Notes under the pieces: model-generated | The model's input: the letters and a program-made list of their open reading frames with translations, nothing else | What the model was told of the DNA's origin: nothing | Database searches by the model: none | Part shown: piece by piece, positions 11,124 to 22,921 of the stretch | Layout of the letters: each line of letters starts with the position of its first letter | Numbering within the stretch: the first letter of the stretch is position 1 | Translations under genes and position numbers: made by a program | Assembly: GCA_963971425.1 (NCBI GenBank) | Contig: OZ020517.1 | Coordinates: 6,388,501 to 6,452,500 of the forward strand | DNA from: Bryoerythrophyllum caledonicum | Lineage: Eukaryota; Streptophyta; Bryopsida; Pottiales; Pottiaceae | Direction of reading: 5' to 3' | DNA length: 64,000 nt

Positions 11124-13798
11124 ATGGGTGCAGGGGAGGAGGAGCGGGGTTTGGTGGTGACGCTGGAGGAGGCGCTGGAGGAGGCGGAGCGGCGCGCGGT
11201 GAAGACGAAGGGGCCGTGTGACTTGGAGCAGGCGCTGGAAATCGCCGCGACGGATGCGCAGCACCCGAGTGTGGCGGCGGTGTGGCGTGACACGGCCGAT
11301 TTGGGTGCGGTGCCCATGATCGAGGACTCGGTGCAGCTGCAGGCGGTGGGGCACGCGCTCGTGCTGGCTGCGTGCGGGGGCTACATCCACTGCGTGCGGC
11401 GCCTGCGTGAGATTGTGCGTGAGCAGAGCGGGAGCGTGCTTGTGAGCCGCTTCACCGCGTTCGCGTTCCTGAAGGCGGCGGAGAATGGCCACCAGGAGGT
11501 CATTCGGGAGCTTCTGCGCCCGGCGCCGTCGTCGAGCACGGCCATGATGGGGTACGTTATTGCTACGAGGTGGAAAGATCGCGACGCAGCGGCGTATCCT
11601 TTTATTAAGCAATCTGCGACTATCCCTAACAAGGACTGGAACCACAAGCTCGCGTCCACGAGGGCGATGCTCCCCGCAGCCGCGCCCATCCTCCGTGGGA
11701 GCGGCGGATGGGACCTCCAGGGCATGCCTAGCGTGGCGGCGGAGCTGCACGAGTGCATCCGCGCGACCTACAGCATTTTCCTGCTCTGGCACGCAGCCGT
11801 GATCGCGGCCGCGCATTGTCACGTCGAGGTGTTCAAGGTTCTTCTTCGGCAGCGCGCGCTGGAGAATACCATGCTCGCGGACTCGTTCCACGACTCGACC
11901 GCGCCGACGCGCGGGATCGACAAGAAGTTAGTGAGCGAGCGCGCCAAGATGGACACTCTCATGTACCAGCTCGTGGAGGAGCTGAGCACGAAGAACTACC
12001 ACGACGGGATCCTGTACGCGCTGTGGGGCCACATCCAGCGCGGCGGGCGCGACTCGCCGCGGCCTGAGTCCGGGCGGCCGCGGTGCGTGGCGCAGGCCAC
12101 GAATGGGCTGTGGGAAATGCAACTGGAGGTGCCGCTGCTGATGATGCCCGTTGAGCACGCACTACAGGAGGAGGAGCCGTTCCGGCGCTACAAGCAGCTC
12201 ACGCAGCTGTTCGGACAGCGCGCGAAGGTCAACATCCAGCTCACCGCGTCCGTCGAAGCGCTCCCGAATTGCCTCCAGGTCCCGATCCATGAAACTCTCA
12301 AATTCTGATGCGTGATACATTTGGTTTTCAATTCTCAGTTGGCGCATCCGTTTGCTTTCTGATCGTGTGACGGATCCGTTTGGTTTCAATCCTCACCTTA
12401 TGCATGCCATCTGGTTTTATGTTTCAGCTGATGCATTGATCCATTTAGTTTCAATCCTCAGCTGATGCATGATTTATTTGGTCAATTCTATCCTCTGATG
12501 ATGCATCCATGTGGTTTCAATCCTTCATCATATGGTTAATTCAATCCTGTGCTGGTGCATTCATCATGTCGCTGATTGTGTGATCGTCCGGGTTTTTTCT
12601 GCAGGTTGTGGTGGGCATCAAGCACGTGAGATTCAAGGTGGAGAATTCTCGGTGGGACGCGGAGTCCATGGGCCACTTTCCGAGCCTGGTAACTCTGGCC
12701 GTGACGCCCGTGGCGACCGAGGGCACCGGCGTGACAATGACGAACTCCTCGTCTAACATCATCGTCAAGATCGGCAAGTTGGAGCGCATCCAAGTGGGCA
12801 CGCAAGCGGGCGATGGCGCGACGCGCGGCATCGGCGGCGCCTTGGGTGCCGCGGCCTCCGTGGGCGTGACGTCCACCGTGAAGAACAGGCCGTGGCGGTT
12901 CGAGCAGCTGCCCATGAAGGACGAGCGCGGCGGCAGCTTCGTGTGGACGCTACAATCAATGAAAGGATTGGTGTTCGATCGCTCGAACCCGATGCGCATG
13001 GCGGAGCGCAACTCTAAGTGGCGCTTCGGCCGCCGAATGCCCAGCAATCCCCTCGATGAGCTCCCCTTCACCTCCGAGGGCGGCGTCATCTTCACCAACG
13101 CCGAATTCGACGACACCATGATGTGGCGCTTCCCCAAGCACATGGAAGGCAAGAAGATGCGCTGGAGCATCGAGGGCCAAATCCACTCCACCTACACCAC
13201 CACTCGCTACTTCGAAACCCGCATGGCCACCTTCTGCGGCGACATCGAGGAGGCCCTCAAACCCCTCGAAGTCAAAGACAAGAACGGCAACGTCAAAAAC
13301 CCCAAACCCGCCGCCGCCACCGACGAAACCAAATCCCCCAAATCCGACTCCAAGCCGTCCAAGCTCCTCCACACCTCCACCATGCCAGAACTCTCCGACG
13401 CGGACTACATGGAGTTTCTAGAATTCAAGAAGTTCAAGGAGCGGATGCGGCGTCAGAGCATGGGCTCCATCGACAAGGAGGTCTCCGAGTCCGCCGTCCC
13501 CGAGAAAGACATCCTGGGAAACGCAGTCGCCATCGAGATCATGTCCAGATCAGGGAGTCTCGCACAGCACCAACGAAGCGCCAGCGACGGCGAGATCGAG
13601 TCTTCAGCTCCAGCACACGACGAGGATACGCTCTGGGGCCGGCGACTGGCGGCGGCGCGCGCCAACGGCGACGATGAGGACGACCAGTATGACAGGATCG
13701 CGAGTTCCAGTGACGACTCGCTCGGGCACAGCGCGCGGCGGATCGCGGGGCTGTCGGTGCGCACGCGCTCCGGGAATCTCACCAACTTGGGAAGATGA
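11124..13798 (+). CDS. GC-rich two-exon protein of unknown function with weak ankyrin-like repeats
   Basis: Two exons, 11124-12278 and 12605-13798, give 782 residues. The acceptor is TTTTTTCTGCAG; the donor CAG|GTCCCG is weak, but the junction keeps phase and a smooth sequence (NCLQ-VVVGIK). I start at the first ATG after a G-rich leader. The N-terminal half is helical, with two segments resembling ankyrin repeats (AFAFLKAAENGHQEVIRELL and WHAAVIAAAHCHVEVFKVLL). The central part looks like beta structure (about residues 385-560). The C-terminal 200 residues are charged and low-complexity and probably disordered. There is no signal peptide or membrane segment. GC content is far above the flanking DNA. 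The gene is convergent with ZMYND10 (464 bp between stops). I do not recognise the family, so function is unknown. Confidence is for a real gene. Confidence 0.75.
12306..12545. repeat. Degenerate tandem repeat within the intron
   Basis: The intron at 12279-12604 consists largely of about five imperfect units of roughly 45-55 bp, each with a core like TTTGGTTTCAATCCTCAGCTGATGCAT written with variation (for example near 12320, 12380, 12420, 12460 and 12510). Confidence 0.55.
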
Positions 13799-14262
13799 CA
13801 GCGACCTCGTGGCGACCAGCTCGTCGCTGTACATGTGTAGAGTATGTTGACAGGCACAGATGATTTTTTTGACGATTCTCCAACTTCAAGGGTCGTCCCA
13901 AATTCTCCTTTCCCTCACCATCTGTAAGAGTTTTTCCAATTTTAGCTTAGACGTGTCTCTACCTGTCCTCCGATTCAATAAATTTTAGCGGAATATCCTT
14001 GTGCCTTCAAATTTGTAGCTGAAGGCCTATTCGCAGTCTGAGAAGCACAACTAGTGCGAATGGGCCTCTTTTGCCCTTAAATAGGTGCGTCTTCGGTTTC
14101 TATCAATATTTTCTGTGATGAAGTGGTTGTTTTGATGGATGTCGGCATTAATCAGCTGTAACAGGATAGGTCCGCGTCGCTGTAATACGTGAGGAGTCCA
14201 GGTTATGAGCTGTAATCCAGGTTGACTCATGTCTGCATTATCGCTGTAACATGATGTCTGCA
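13799..14262. other. Short convergent intergenic region
   Basis: This separates the stop of the 11124-13798 gene from the ZMYND10 stop. AATAAA-like sequence at 13977-13982 could serve polyadenylation of the plus-strand gene. The 14140-14262 part has several scattered GCTGTAA words and repeated GTC.GCATTA and GTCCAGGTTGA words, a small degenerate repeat that runs into the last codons of ZMYND10. Confidence 0.4.
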
Positions 14263-17200
14263 TTAGCTGTAATATGACGAGTCCAGGTTGACGTCGGCAT
14301 TAGCAGCGCCTACTTTGCCGGCGAGTATATCACAAGCGTTCTTGTGGGCCTTCCATACAGCGACTTGGCAGTCGCGCCCACAATACCTGCAGCAACAGGT
14401 GACGATAGTGAGTTCATTCCATTCTTCTTGCGCCTCTGACCTTGTGGAAAGCAACCTAAATGTGGAGAAGGTGCACGGACATATCCACAGGAGCAATGCA
14501 GCGTGACCTTTTAATTCTAGATTGTGGGAGATTCGTTTCAGTCAAAATTACCATTCGCTTTTGCAGCGTGAGCATCTTTGAACTGCAGGTTTTTTGCACG
14601 CCGCACAAGTGGGCTGCTCCATCAGTTCCTGCACATGACAAGTTTGAAGGGAAGTCCTGACTTAAGCCCCAGCAAAAAACAATGGAAATGGGACTTCAAA
14701 CCTACATAGAACATGGTAAAGGCTTCTTGTATGTATTCAAACCACCCCATGTCGGAGGACAAACTTTCTTCTTTTCATTTGACCCCTTCCTAAGCATTTC
14801 AGATTTAGTGAGCACTTTTGTCCTCAACGATGAATGTGGTGTGAGGGTAAATACAGAAGTTAAGGACAATTTTTTTCTTTCTGATTTGATGCATGTGAAT
14901 TGATGACAGGCGTGTTGAACTGTACCCCAAATTGGAACAGCTTAAGCATCTCCTGAGCTTGGTGTTGTGTGGCGCTAGAGGCTTCTGAAAATGCACTTTT
15001 CAGCTGGTTTTCGGCGACAGATCCTGCAGAGAAAGGGAAAATTGTCGTTTGAAGTATCGTTAGTGGAGCTTTTCTGAGACAAATTTCTAGCCACACGTTT
15101 TTCCTTCTACCCAGTAGTACCACATGAACTAACACTCCTGAAACGACATCTCAGGATAAGTAACAATGTGAGTCCTCACGCCAATTCTTCCCAGTCATGA
15201 GTTTTTCTCGGAGCTCAGGCACCTGCCACAAAATATATAGTGGTTCTACATTAGATCCGCTTCCTCTAAATCGGAGTCGGCGTAGAAATCCCTATTCTAT
15301 ATCATCAGACCTATGAAACAGATGAGAAGGAGCGAGGTTGGTGACCTGCTCAATGATCAGCCGGCCTGATGCAGACTCAGCGGTGGTCTGAGGCACCTGT
15401 ATCACTAGCTGCTCCACCGCCTGAAATTCTAATAAAACAGTGGATTATAATGAAGAATCAGAGACCACCTCATGCTTCCATTGAGAGTGAGGAAATAGTA
15501 TTATCATAAATAAAAAGAGGGGTATCTTATTCAAACTTTGGGTGACTTCACTGTTCTCACAACCAAAGGGTTGCTTTGAAGTTACGATGCCGTTGCTTTC
15601 TGACTGACAAGATATGTCCGGTAATGTGCAAGCAGCCCCTGATCATAGAAATAACATGGCTCGTTCTCATAATCAGGAGCTGCTTATACATGACCTAGTC
15701 CATGAAGTGCAGAGAAGGTGTGTTGACTGACCCATTTAAGATCTTTCAGAACAGGCAGCTGATCTGTGAGCACGTCATTCAGGTACTTCCGCAGCTGCGT
15801 GGAAATCAATACATATGTTCAGACGAGTCACACAAGCAAAAAAAATCTAAGTAAATCACTGGAGAGAGAGAGAAAAAAATTTGACCTTGAGAACGGTTGA
15901 TCGTCTGAAATCATCGTAATTATACTTGAGCCGGCATCGCTTGTCTATAATCAGATTGTATATACATAACCACAGCTGCAACAGGCCATGGATGAAAGAT
16001 TATACAAATTATTCTACGTCCAAATAAGGTAGCTCACTCTTTATTGACTTGATCAAAGTGGGATATGGAAACCTGGGCATCGGTTTTTGTCAGCTTGAAG
16101 CGGTCAGATGCTGGCACTTCTGTCCACCTTCCTTCTGCATATTTCTCTGTCTGCATGTGAAACTTGTGAACTGTAAGAACACACTATTTTCCTATTCTTC
16201 ACCAAGAGTTTTGGCCTCTTCTGTAATTTTAATCAGTCCTTTAATAGTTATAAACTAATTCATAATTAACCCAAAGAGGAAAAAGGCGGCTAAGCCTCAT
16301 GGTACTACAACATGACCTTCCTTCTCAAAGGTGGCTAAAACTGGTTCTTACTTGAGTTGAGAGACCATCAAGCTCTTCCATTGATCTAATAGCTATTCAG
16401 AGTGAGGAAAGAGCAGTATCATTAATCAAAAGAGGAGGTTTCTTTGGGTGACGTTACAAATAACGCAAATAAGCATGAGAATTTGTAGAAGAATGCGTAG
16501 AGTTGTAGAGGCTCCCACCACAGGTTTTCCGGAGCGTGTTCTTTTTCGTTGCCATGAGGGATTCTCAACCAGTGGAATGAGCGCCATGAGAATATCATGA
16601 GAGTCCAGCATTCGTGCCTGCAATCGCCATATGTGAAGTTAGAGAAACTAAAATGACAGAGAATGAGATGGAAACGGTTCTGTAATATGCTTGAAAACGT
16701 AGTTTCTTATGTGACTCACCATGACAGAAAGAGGAAGATCGCTCATGAAGTCTGTCAGATATCTGCAACGCAAGTAAGACAAACACCACTTCAGGTTGTA
16801 GATAAACTATGGAAACACCATAGGCTAGAACTCTTTCAGTGACATACCTCAGAATGGAAATTGAGCAGACCGCGATCCCAAACTTCATACCGCTTATCTG
16901 AACAAACAACATAAACATCCATTAATCATAACAGTCTTCCTATAGTTGTAACATTTGAAAAGAAATACAAGACTTTATCACAGCAGAATTTGTACCAGAA
17001 TTCTAGTAACTACACAAGCGTTCCTTTCGAATCTGCAGGGCACAAGTGTGAGGTTCGAACCTTTTCCTGAAGATCCTCCAAAGCAGTCATGTCTTGAATT
17101 TCTCTGCCACTTCGTTCTGCACATGTGATAGACCATGGAATATTACTCCAATCTATTAAAATTTAAATCACTGGAGAAACCTGAAAGTACAGACTCCAAT

Positions 17201-18657
17201 AGTGTGGCAGTGGAGGACACTTTTTCAGTTTTTGGTTTGGAAAATACTAGAGGAGATAAACACAGAAATAGTGAACCTTTGTATGTTGCATCCTCGGCTC
17301 CCCGAGTGTTGAGATACACGACTTTGCGGTAGCAATAATCTGTGAGCTGGTATATTAACCAGAAATGAAATCATGTCACTTCAAGGCACTGGAATCATAA
17401 CATTCCCTTCATATGAAAAGAACAACAGGTATCGAGAAATGAATGAGCATGTGAGGAGACGACATGCTCACCTCAAGTAATGAGTCTGCATCCATAGCTT
17501 CGCACACTTCTCGGTGATACAAAATCACCTACGCCAAGACCTTCCAAATGTCACGACAGAAAATATTACACTTTATTCATTGCCTCAGTAAGGTGTGTTC
17601 AAAACATATTATTTTCCAAATAGGACCGACTCAATTGGAGTAGCAGAAATATTCATGGAATCAATGATGAAAAAACCTCGAACAAGTTGACGATGGTCGT
17701 TTCCTGGTACAAGACGAGGTGAATGTTGATGTTGGAAGCCTGCTCTGCAAGTTGCTTGAGGATGTGTGGGAGAACCTTTTCTCTCCAAATCTGCCACAGC
17801 AATTTGACAACTCTAAATACCTTTCTCAAAATGAATGCTTCCAGAATATGAAAAACAGAGTTATTGATACTGACCTCAACCACTAGCAGCTCATGTATAA
17901 GCACTCCCAACTTGTCATGAGACGTCAACGCCTGCAAATGCAAGTTGCCTCAATTTCTACCTTACTCACGTCACATACACAAAGAGATGTTTACCACTAC
18001 AACCTGACGTGGTTGAATATGACATACCAACATCACAAACTCATCACAATGCACCATTGTGTTGTAATGCGCCTGTCAAAGAAACCATCCAACACCTGAT
18101 CAGCCTCAAAATTCAAAACGAACATGTTGAGATAACTTTTTTCAAGGTAACAATATACTCATCAATGCTTGTGGAGGTGCAACACATGTTGATTGATGAT
18201 GCATATGCTTCAAACCCTAAAATGTCTGTAACCCTAAAATCACAAATCCTCCAGAAAGAGAATTCACCTGCAAGTTCAGCTTCTCCAGATTTGCGTGCTG
18301 TGCCAGCCACTTCCTACTTCCAACCTGGACGCAGATCAAAATCCCATCATGTGCGGGTGAAATTACAGCAAATGTGATAAACGCCAACTTGTGAAGAAGC
18401 TAAAAATGAATTCTAGGATCAAAGCACAATCCACACAAGGATTCACACAATGATACCTGCTCAATTGCGAAGAGAGCGAGGCTTTGCGCTATACATTCAG
18501 CGTCCATTCTATTCAACAACTCCTGCACACACAAGACAGCCCGTTTCAAGCGAGAAAATCCTCAACAAAATCACACCCAATCCGCAACAGTACTCACCAC
18601 ATCATCGTACTTCAAGTAACCCGGGCGCACGGCCTGTCCTTCCACCGACACATCCAT
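14263..18657 (-). CDS. ZMYND10: ZMYND10 orthologue, cytoplasmic dynein-arm assembly factor
   Basis: Twenty exons, all phase-consistent, give about 473 residues (family near 440): 18657-18598, 18522-18457, 18324-18268, 18072-18028, 17931-17875, 17790-17677, 17528-17472, 17346-17277, 17116-17061, 16897-16848, 16762-16720, 16617-16519, 16150-16073, 15975-15886, 15794-15732, 15420-15346, 15222-15180, 15023-14926, 14628-14552, 14386-14263. Signatures of ZMYND10 include NLEKLNLQ, HREVCE, LTDYCYRK and LTDQLPVL, and a C-terminal MYND zinc finger split over the last two exons (C..C, RCSRCKSEW, YCGRDCQ, HKNAC). Exon 12 may end at 16519 and exon 18 at 14926 or 14908; these two donors are the uncertain ones. 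Known role: ZMYND10 acts in the cytoplasm with chaperones to preassemble axonemal dynein arms and is kept only in lineages with motile cilia. It is head-to-head with PGR. Confidence 0.92.
15465..15560. repeat. Dispersed short repeat, copy 1 of 3
   Basis: The words GAGTGAGGAAA.AG, ATTAT..ATCAAAAGAG and CTTTGGGTGAC recur in the same order at about 16350-16455 (another ZMYND10 intron) and 20885-20975 (an intron of the uS9m gene). Each copy is about 95 bp, intronic and in the same orientation on the plus strand. Probably a small transposon family. Confidence 0.5.
15606..15692. mobile_element. Short foldback MITE copy in a ZMYND10 intron
   Basis: TATGTCCGGTAATGTGCAAG with AGCAGCCCCTGAT on the left pairs with ATAATCAGGAGCTGCTTATA followed by CATGAC on the right. 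A longer relative lies at 25893-26027. It sits within an intron and leaves the exons intact. Confidence 0.5.
16350..16455. repeat. Dispersed short repeat, copy 2 of 3
   Basis: Same ordered words as 15465-15560, including AGTGAGGAAAGAGCAGTAT and TTTGGGTGAC. Confidence 0.5.
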
Positions 18658-18850
18658 AGCTATCGCCAATCCTACACAACAAATGGCAATCATGTACACA
18701 TGAAAACACAATGGGACCATTCCCCGAAGAACTCAGGCAGTTACGAGAACGGAGATACGCTATCCGTACCGTATTCGAGAACCCTATTACTCGAGAGCAT
18801 TTGAGGTTTGGGATATGTCTAGTAACTTACTTTGAAGACGACTTGCAGCG
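18658..18850. promoter_or_regulatory. Bidirectional promoter between ZMYND10 and PGR
   Basis: Only 193 bp separate the two divergent start codons. Any core promoters and 5' leaders must share this interval. No TATA box is evident in either direction. Confidence 0.55.
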
Positions 18851-20035
18851 ATGGAGATGGTGAATGGGTTGGGCGTGGCGCGTCCTCTCGTTGCCGCCGG
18901 AGTGTCTACCCTGATCGCCTTGCGTTCATGGCGGAAGAAATCTCTGTCGACTTCGGGAGCTCTCGCGGGCGTGGTGGTGCTCACGCTCTCCTTGATGGCC
19001 GGCCCTAGGTCAGAAACCTCTCCATAGCTGAAGATCTAGGTTCATGTGTGCGTATATCATCATCATCATCTTCGTCATCTTCATCTGATTCAGGTTTGGA
19101 GCGGTGATTCTGGCGTTCTTCTTCAGCTCATCTCAGCTGACCAAGTATAGATCCGACGTGAAGAAGAGCATCGAAGAGGATTTCAAGGAAGGAGGGCAGC
19201 GTGACTGGTAAGGTTTTTCGAAGTGGGTAGGAATTTGGGTTGTAGCGTATGATGGAACATGATTTGCAGGTTGCAGGTGTTGGCGAATGGATTGGTGGGG
19301 ACGCTGCTGTCAGTGGGGGTGGCGGTGATGACCGGGTGGCAGGAGGTTTGCTTGGATGCGCGGACCGGTCCGCTGGTGACGGCCATGACGGCGGGCGTGC
19401 TGGGGCACTACGCTTGCTGCAACGGCGACACATGGTCGTCGGAAGTGGGCGTTCTCAGCAAGACGCAGCCACGCCTCATCACCACTTTCAAGGCTAGTGG
19501 ATTTGTTGCATTGTTCCTAGTGAGGTGATTGGGATGTTGTTTGTGAGGTTTCTGAATTGGGATTCGGTAACAGACGGTGCCTCGTGGGACGAATGGAGGT
19601 GTGTCTGTGCTGGGCACGGCGGCTGCCGCGGCGGGCGGGGCGTTCATTGGTTTCGTGTTTGTGGTGGTGGGGTTGGTGTCCACACGCTGTGAGGAGGGCG
19701 GTGTGCAGTTGCTGGCGCTGCCGCTAGGCGCGCTCTGTGGCTTGCTGGGAAGCGTGCTGGACTCGTTTCTGGGAGCCACTGTCCAGTTTAGTGGATACTG
19801 CGCTGTGCGGAAGAAGGTGAATGCTGTGTTTTTTGCCATGTTTCTACTCACCTATCGTCTCGTGTTGTACTTCTCCATACTCATCGTCTCTTTTCTGTTG
19901 CAGGTGGTTGGAAAACCGGGGCCGACAGTTCAGAGGATATCAGGCTATGATTTCATGTCAAACACGGATGTGAACTTTGTGTCTGCGCTGGTCACAGCGT
20001 TGGCTTCAGCCGCCGCTTCTCGGTATATTTTCTGA
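18851..20035 (+). CDS. PGR: PGR/TMEM19-family (DUF92) membrane protein
   Basis: Five exons: 18851-19008, 19094-19207, 19270-19492, 19574-19816 and 19904-20035, encoding 289 residues, close to the plant PGR length. Diagnostic DUF92/TMEM19 motifs are present: RFGA.ILAFFFSSSQLTK, EGGQRDW.QVLANG, GHYACCNGDTWSSEVG.LS, PRLITTFK, GTNGGVS and LGTAAAAAGGAFIGFVFVVV. Five or six hydrophobic segments span the protein. The family includes Arabidopsis PGR (linked to glucose response) and the chloroplast VTE6 phytyl-phosphate kinase; this one resembles PGR/TMEM19 more than VTE6, and its biochemical reaction is not known from the sequence. The exon 3-4 junction needs a GC-AG intron (AAG|GCTAGT) to retain the conserved FKTVPRGTNGG; the alternative GT donor at 19526 would insert nine residues. 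The gene is divergent from ZMYND10. Confidence 0.9.
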
Positions 20036-20659
20036 ATGGAATCTTATTTGGCTTAAGATTTACTTATTACTTTTGAGAAGGTAGCTCTGAGTATCTAGCA
20101 CTGAAAACTTGTGTATACTAGCATTTCCTAAAGTTCACTCACTGTGGCCACCCAATCGACGATTTGACAGTATGACCTTCAATGGTAAGTATGTAAGGTT
20201 CGAAGATTCACACTGAAAATTGTCTGAAAACTTGTGTATAATAGCGTTTCCTGAAGCTTTCTCACTGCTGTATCTGAAAGGCAGTGCATGATTAATCTTC
20301 ACAAAAATGATTTGACCGTAGCGACTACTAAGATGGATGCTGTGGAGTTTATCCTTCGACTTTATAGATGGCGTAAATCAAGGTAGCACTCAAAGGAAAT
20401 CAGACGTTTGATGTTTGCTTCCAAAACATTCTGAGTTTCCAGACTAAACATCCCCTTGTGATGCAGCTTTCGCTCACTTGACGTCCACTTAAAAATGCCG
20501 TGGTCTGAACTATACTCGCTCTACTGTGGAAGATGTGGGAAACAGGTCTCAGGTTTCCCAGGTTCAATGAGAGGCACATGGCGAGGAGGCAGCTCCACAT
20601 AGCTCCACGATTAAATTTAAGGCAGATTAGATAAACCACTGCCGTCTGTATCACCAGGA
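20036..20659. other. Intergenic DNA with a local direct duplication
   Basis: Two copies of a segment with words CTGAAAACTTGTGTATA, TAGC.TTTCCT and CTCACTG lie at about 20100-20145 and 20224-20270. Nothing else is recognised. This interval holds the 3' ends of the convergent PGR and uS9m genes. Confidence 0.45.
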
Positions 20660-22598
20660 TTACCTCTTGACCCATTGGAAACTCTTGCGGGCCTTAGCCT
20701 TTCCAGGCTTTTTCCTCTCTACTACTCTCGAGTCCCTCGTCAACATACCAGCTGTTACAGACACAGCCGAAGAGAAGGATTAGAAAGGAAAAGAATGCAG
20801 ACACTCTAAATTCACCTACAGTATCAATAAACTACCCCCCATGTTCATCAGGGTGGATCTCAGCCTACAACCAACACTTGATTGGAAGACCAGCGAGCTC
20901 TTCCAAGTCTAATAACTATTTAGAGTGAGGAAAGAGTAGTATTATGAATCAAAAGAGAGGAAACTTTGGGTGACATGTAACATGAACTAGATCAAAACAC
21001 AATCCGCAGCAAAAATTTGGAAATGAAAGGAAAACATGTCTATATCATACCTGACTTCAGTAACGGTCGAAGGCTGGGATCAAAGAGTTGCAACGCTTTA
21101 CTGATACCATGCCGGATTGCACCCGATTGACCTGAACAATGTCCACCCCAAATAGTAGCATTTAAGCGACAAAAGATGGCTACAGAAGCAATAGTTGCTA
21201 CATCTAAAAGTTCGATTAGCCCTTCAACGTCAGAAGGTAGCACTGGTGGCCACAGTATTCTACATGTATGGTGTCGTATTTAAACATGATAAGGTTCACA
21301 TATTGAAACGACCTCCGAGTGAAAGATGTTAGTTGAAGAATCTTCAATCCAAAGGTGTAAGTCTTGCTAAACTTTCATACGTTTTTTGTATTCTACAGAG
21401 TAAATTATATGTAGCTCCCGACTCACGTTTAAGGGTTAAGGTACAAAAAACAGGTTGAAATTCACTGAGCACCAAGATGTTTGACCTGTTGTGCCGCCTC
21501 CCTTGACAGTTGAGCGCACATCGAAGGCGCCAAGCGTGTTGGTCTGCACCAGCGGCTCCAGCATGTGGACGCGGTTGGAGATGTCAGGGAAGTAGTTGTC
21601 GAACACCTTGCCGTTGATGGTGAACTTGCCCTCGCCTTGAGAGATCCACACTCTGGCGATGCTCTCCTTCCGCTTTCCGGTGGCGTAGGCTCGTCCGAAC
21701 TCGTCCACCGTCTTCACGCGGGTCTTGTCGATCTCCTCCTGCTTGCGCCGCTCGATCTCCCTCCGCATGGCCTTCTTCTCGCCCTCCGGGTCCATCTCCT
21801 CGATCAGCTCCAGGGGGGGAAGCCCCTCGATGCCGGTGAAGTCCTTCAGCGCTATCAAGCTGTCGAGGGCGTCCTCCGTTAGCCCGGATTGCGCTAGCAA
21901 GTGCCCGAACGTGCCTGGAGCCGGAGGAGCCTCCCGTTCTCCAACTGCCATCACCCAAAAAACACCCTCAAAATTCCCTCATCTCACACCATGCCATCAT
22001 CCAAAGCCCACAGTAATTGCCTTACTCTCATCCTAGCCACTGAACCCTAAACCTTAATCCTCCATTTCACATTCAACACACTAGAATCTCACACCATCGC
22101 CAACTCCAACCACACCTAAACCCTAAATTACCCAGAATGCTTCGACTGACAAATGTAATTCCACCCAATCTGTTCTCATATAAACTCAACACTTTTCTCC
22201 ACCGTTAAACCAGCGATCTGACACCGTCGCCATCAGAAAAACTGCTGAACTTTCTGATGGTAATCCTTAAACACAAAACCCTAATTCCGCTAAAATGCCT
22301 ATTCGTATAAACTCAGAAATTCGAATCTATCTATAACTAAGTAGAGGAAACTATCAGAGCCATTCAACCACCAAGGCAATTGCCAACCAATTCGGATCCT
22401 AACCCTTAAACCCTAAACCCTAAACCCCAGCCCAAACGGGAAAGTCATCACCGTACCTCCCGAGAATCGTCTGGAGCTGAAGAGGCTGCGGTGCGGAAGC
22501 GGCGCCAACGCAGGCTTCTCCAGAAACGAGGGCGCCATGGAGTTAGCATGGTGGCGGAGCGGAAGGAGCAGCCTGCGCAGCGTGGCGAGAGAAGCCAT
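20660..22598 (-). CDS. RPS9M: Mitochondrial small-subunit ribosomal protein uS9
   Basis: Four exons, 22598-22457, 21944-21486, 21131-21051 and 20751-20660, join in phase to 257 residues. Exon 1 encodes an Arg/Ser/Leu-rich start without acids ([17 protein letters not shown]), a typical mitochondrial presequence. A linker of about 130 residues follows, then the uS9 fold: [43 protein letters not shown] across a splice junction, HGISKAL, and the C-terminal tail SFQWVKR that contacts P-site tRNA in ribosomes. The splice of exon 1 to exon 2 reads RRFSG-VGERE. The long N-terminal extension is usual for plant mitochondrial uS9. Intron 1 carries telo-box repeats, common in plant ribosomal-protein genes. 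A plastid location is less likely given the presequence and the extension. Confidence 0.92.
20885..20975. repeat. Dispersed short repeat, copy 3 of 3
   Basis: Contains the ordered words TAGAGTGAGGAAAGAGTAGTA, AATCAAAAGAGA and CTTTGGGTGAC shared with 15465-15560 and 16350-16455. It lies in the last intron of the uS9m gene. Confidence 0.5.
22405..22428. promoter_or_regulatory. Telo-box cluster in intron 1 of the uS9m gene
   Basis: Three near-consecutive AAACCCTAA-type units lie about 30 bp downstream of the exon 1 donor, on the strand opposite to transcription. Telo-boxes near the start are a known feature of plant ribosomal-protein and translation-factor genes and cooperate with TCP-type sites. 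Other ACCCTAA words occur at 22040-22290. Confidence 0.5.
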
Positions 22599-22921
22599 GA
22601 GTGGACAAGTGCGAGTGCGATGGGAGGGTCGTGGCGTCGTCCAGGGATAACGATGCTGCGGGTGCAGTCGCGGTGGAGATGACCATGCCCCACCCGATCG
22701 ATCGACCTCCGCAGTTGCAATCGAGCCGCCTCGCACCGCAGCAGCAACAGCTTGTTCTGTGTCTTGCACCATTCTTCGGGTGGACGACAACCGGTGGATG
22801 AACGATTTCGTTGCTCTCGTCGGGATGGGTGGACGTATTCGTTGCGAGATGACGATTTCGTTGCTCTCGCCGGGAGATTTTTGTTTCTGGTTTTGATAGA
22901 ATCTGATGATTTAACCCTTTA

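Noticed and set aside
11046-11891. 281-codon open frame on the minus strand
   Set aside because: It is antisense to exon 1 of the 11124-13798 gene; high GC leaves several frames open. The plus strand has the splice-consistent continuation.
17050-17066. GGTTCGAAC word as a tRNA T-arm
   Set aside because: It straddles the donor of ZMYND10 exon 9 and has no flanking tRNA structure.
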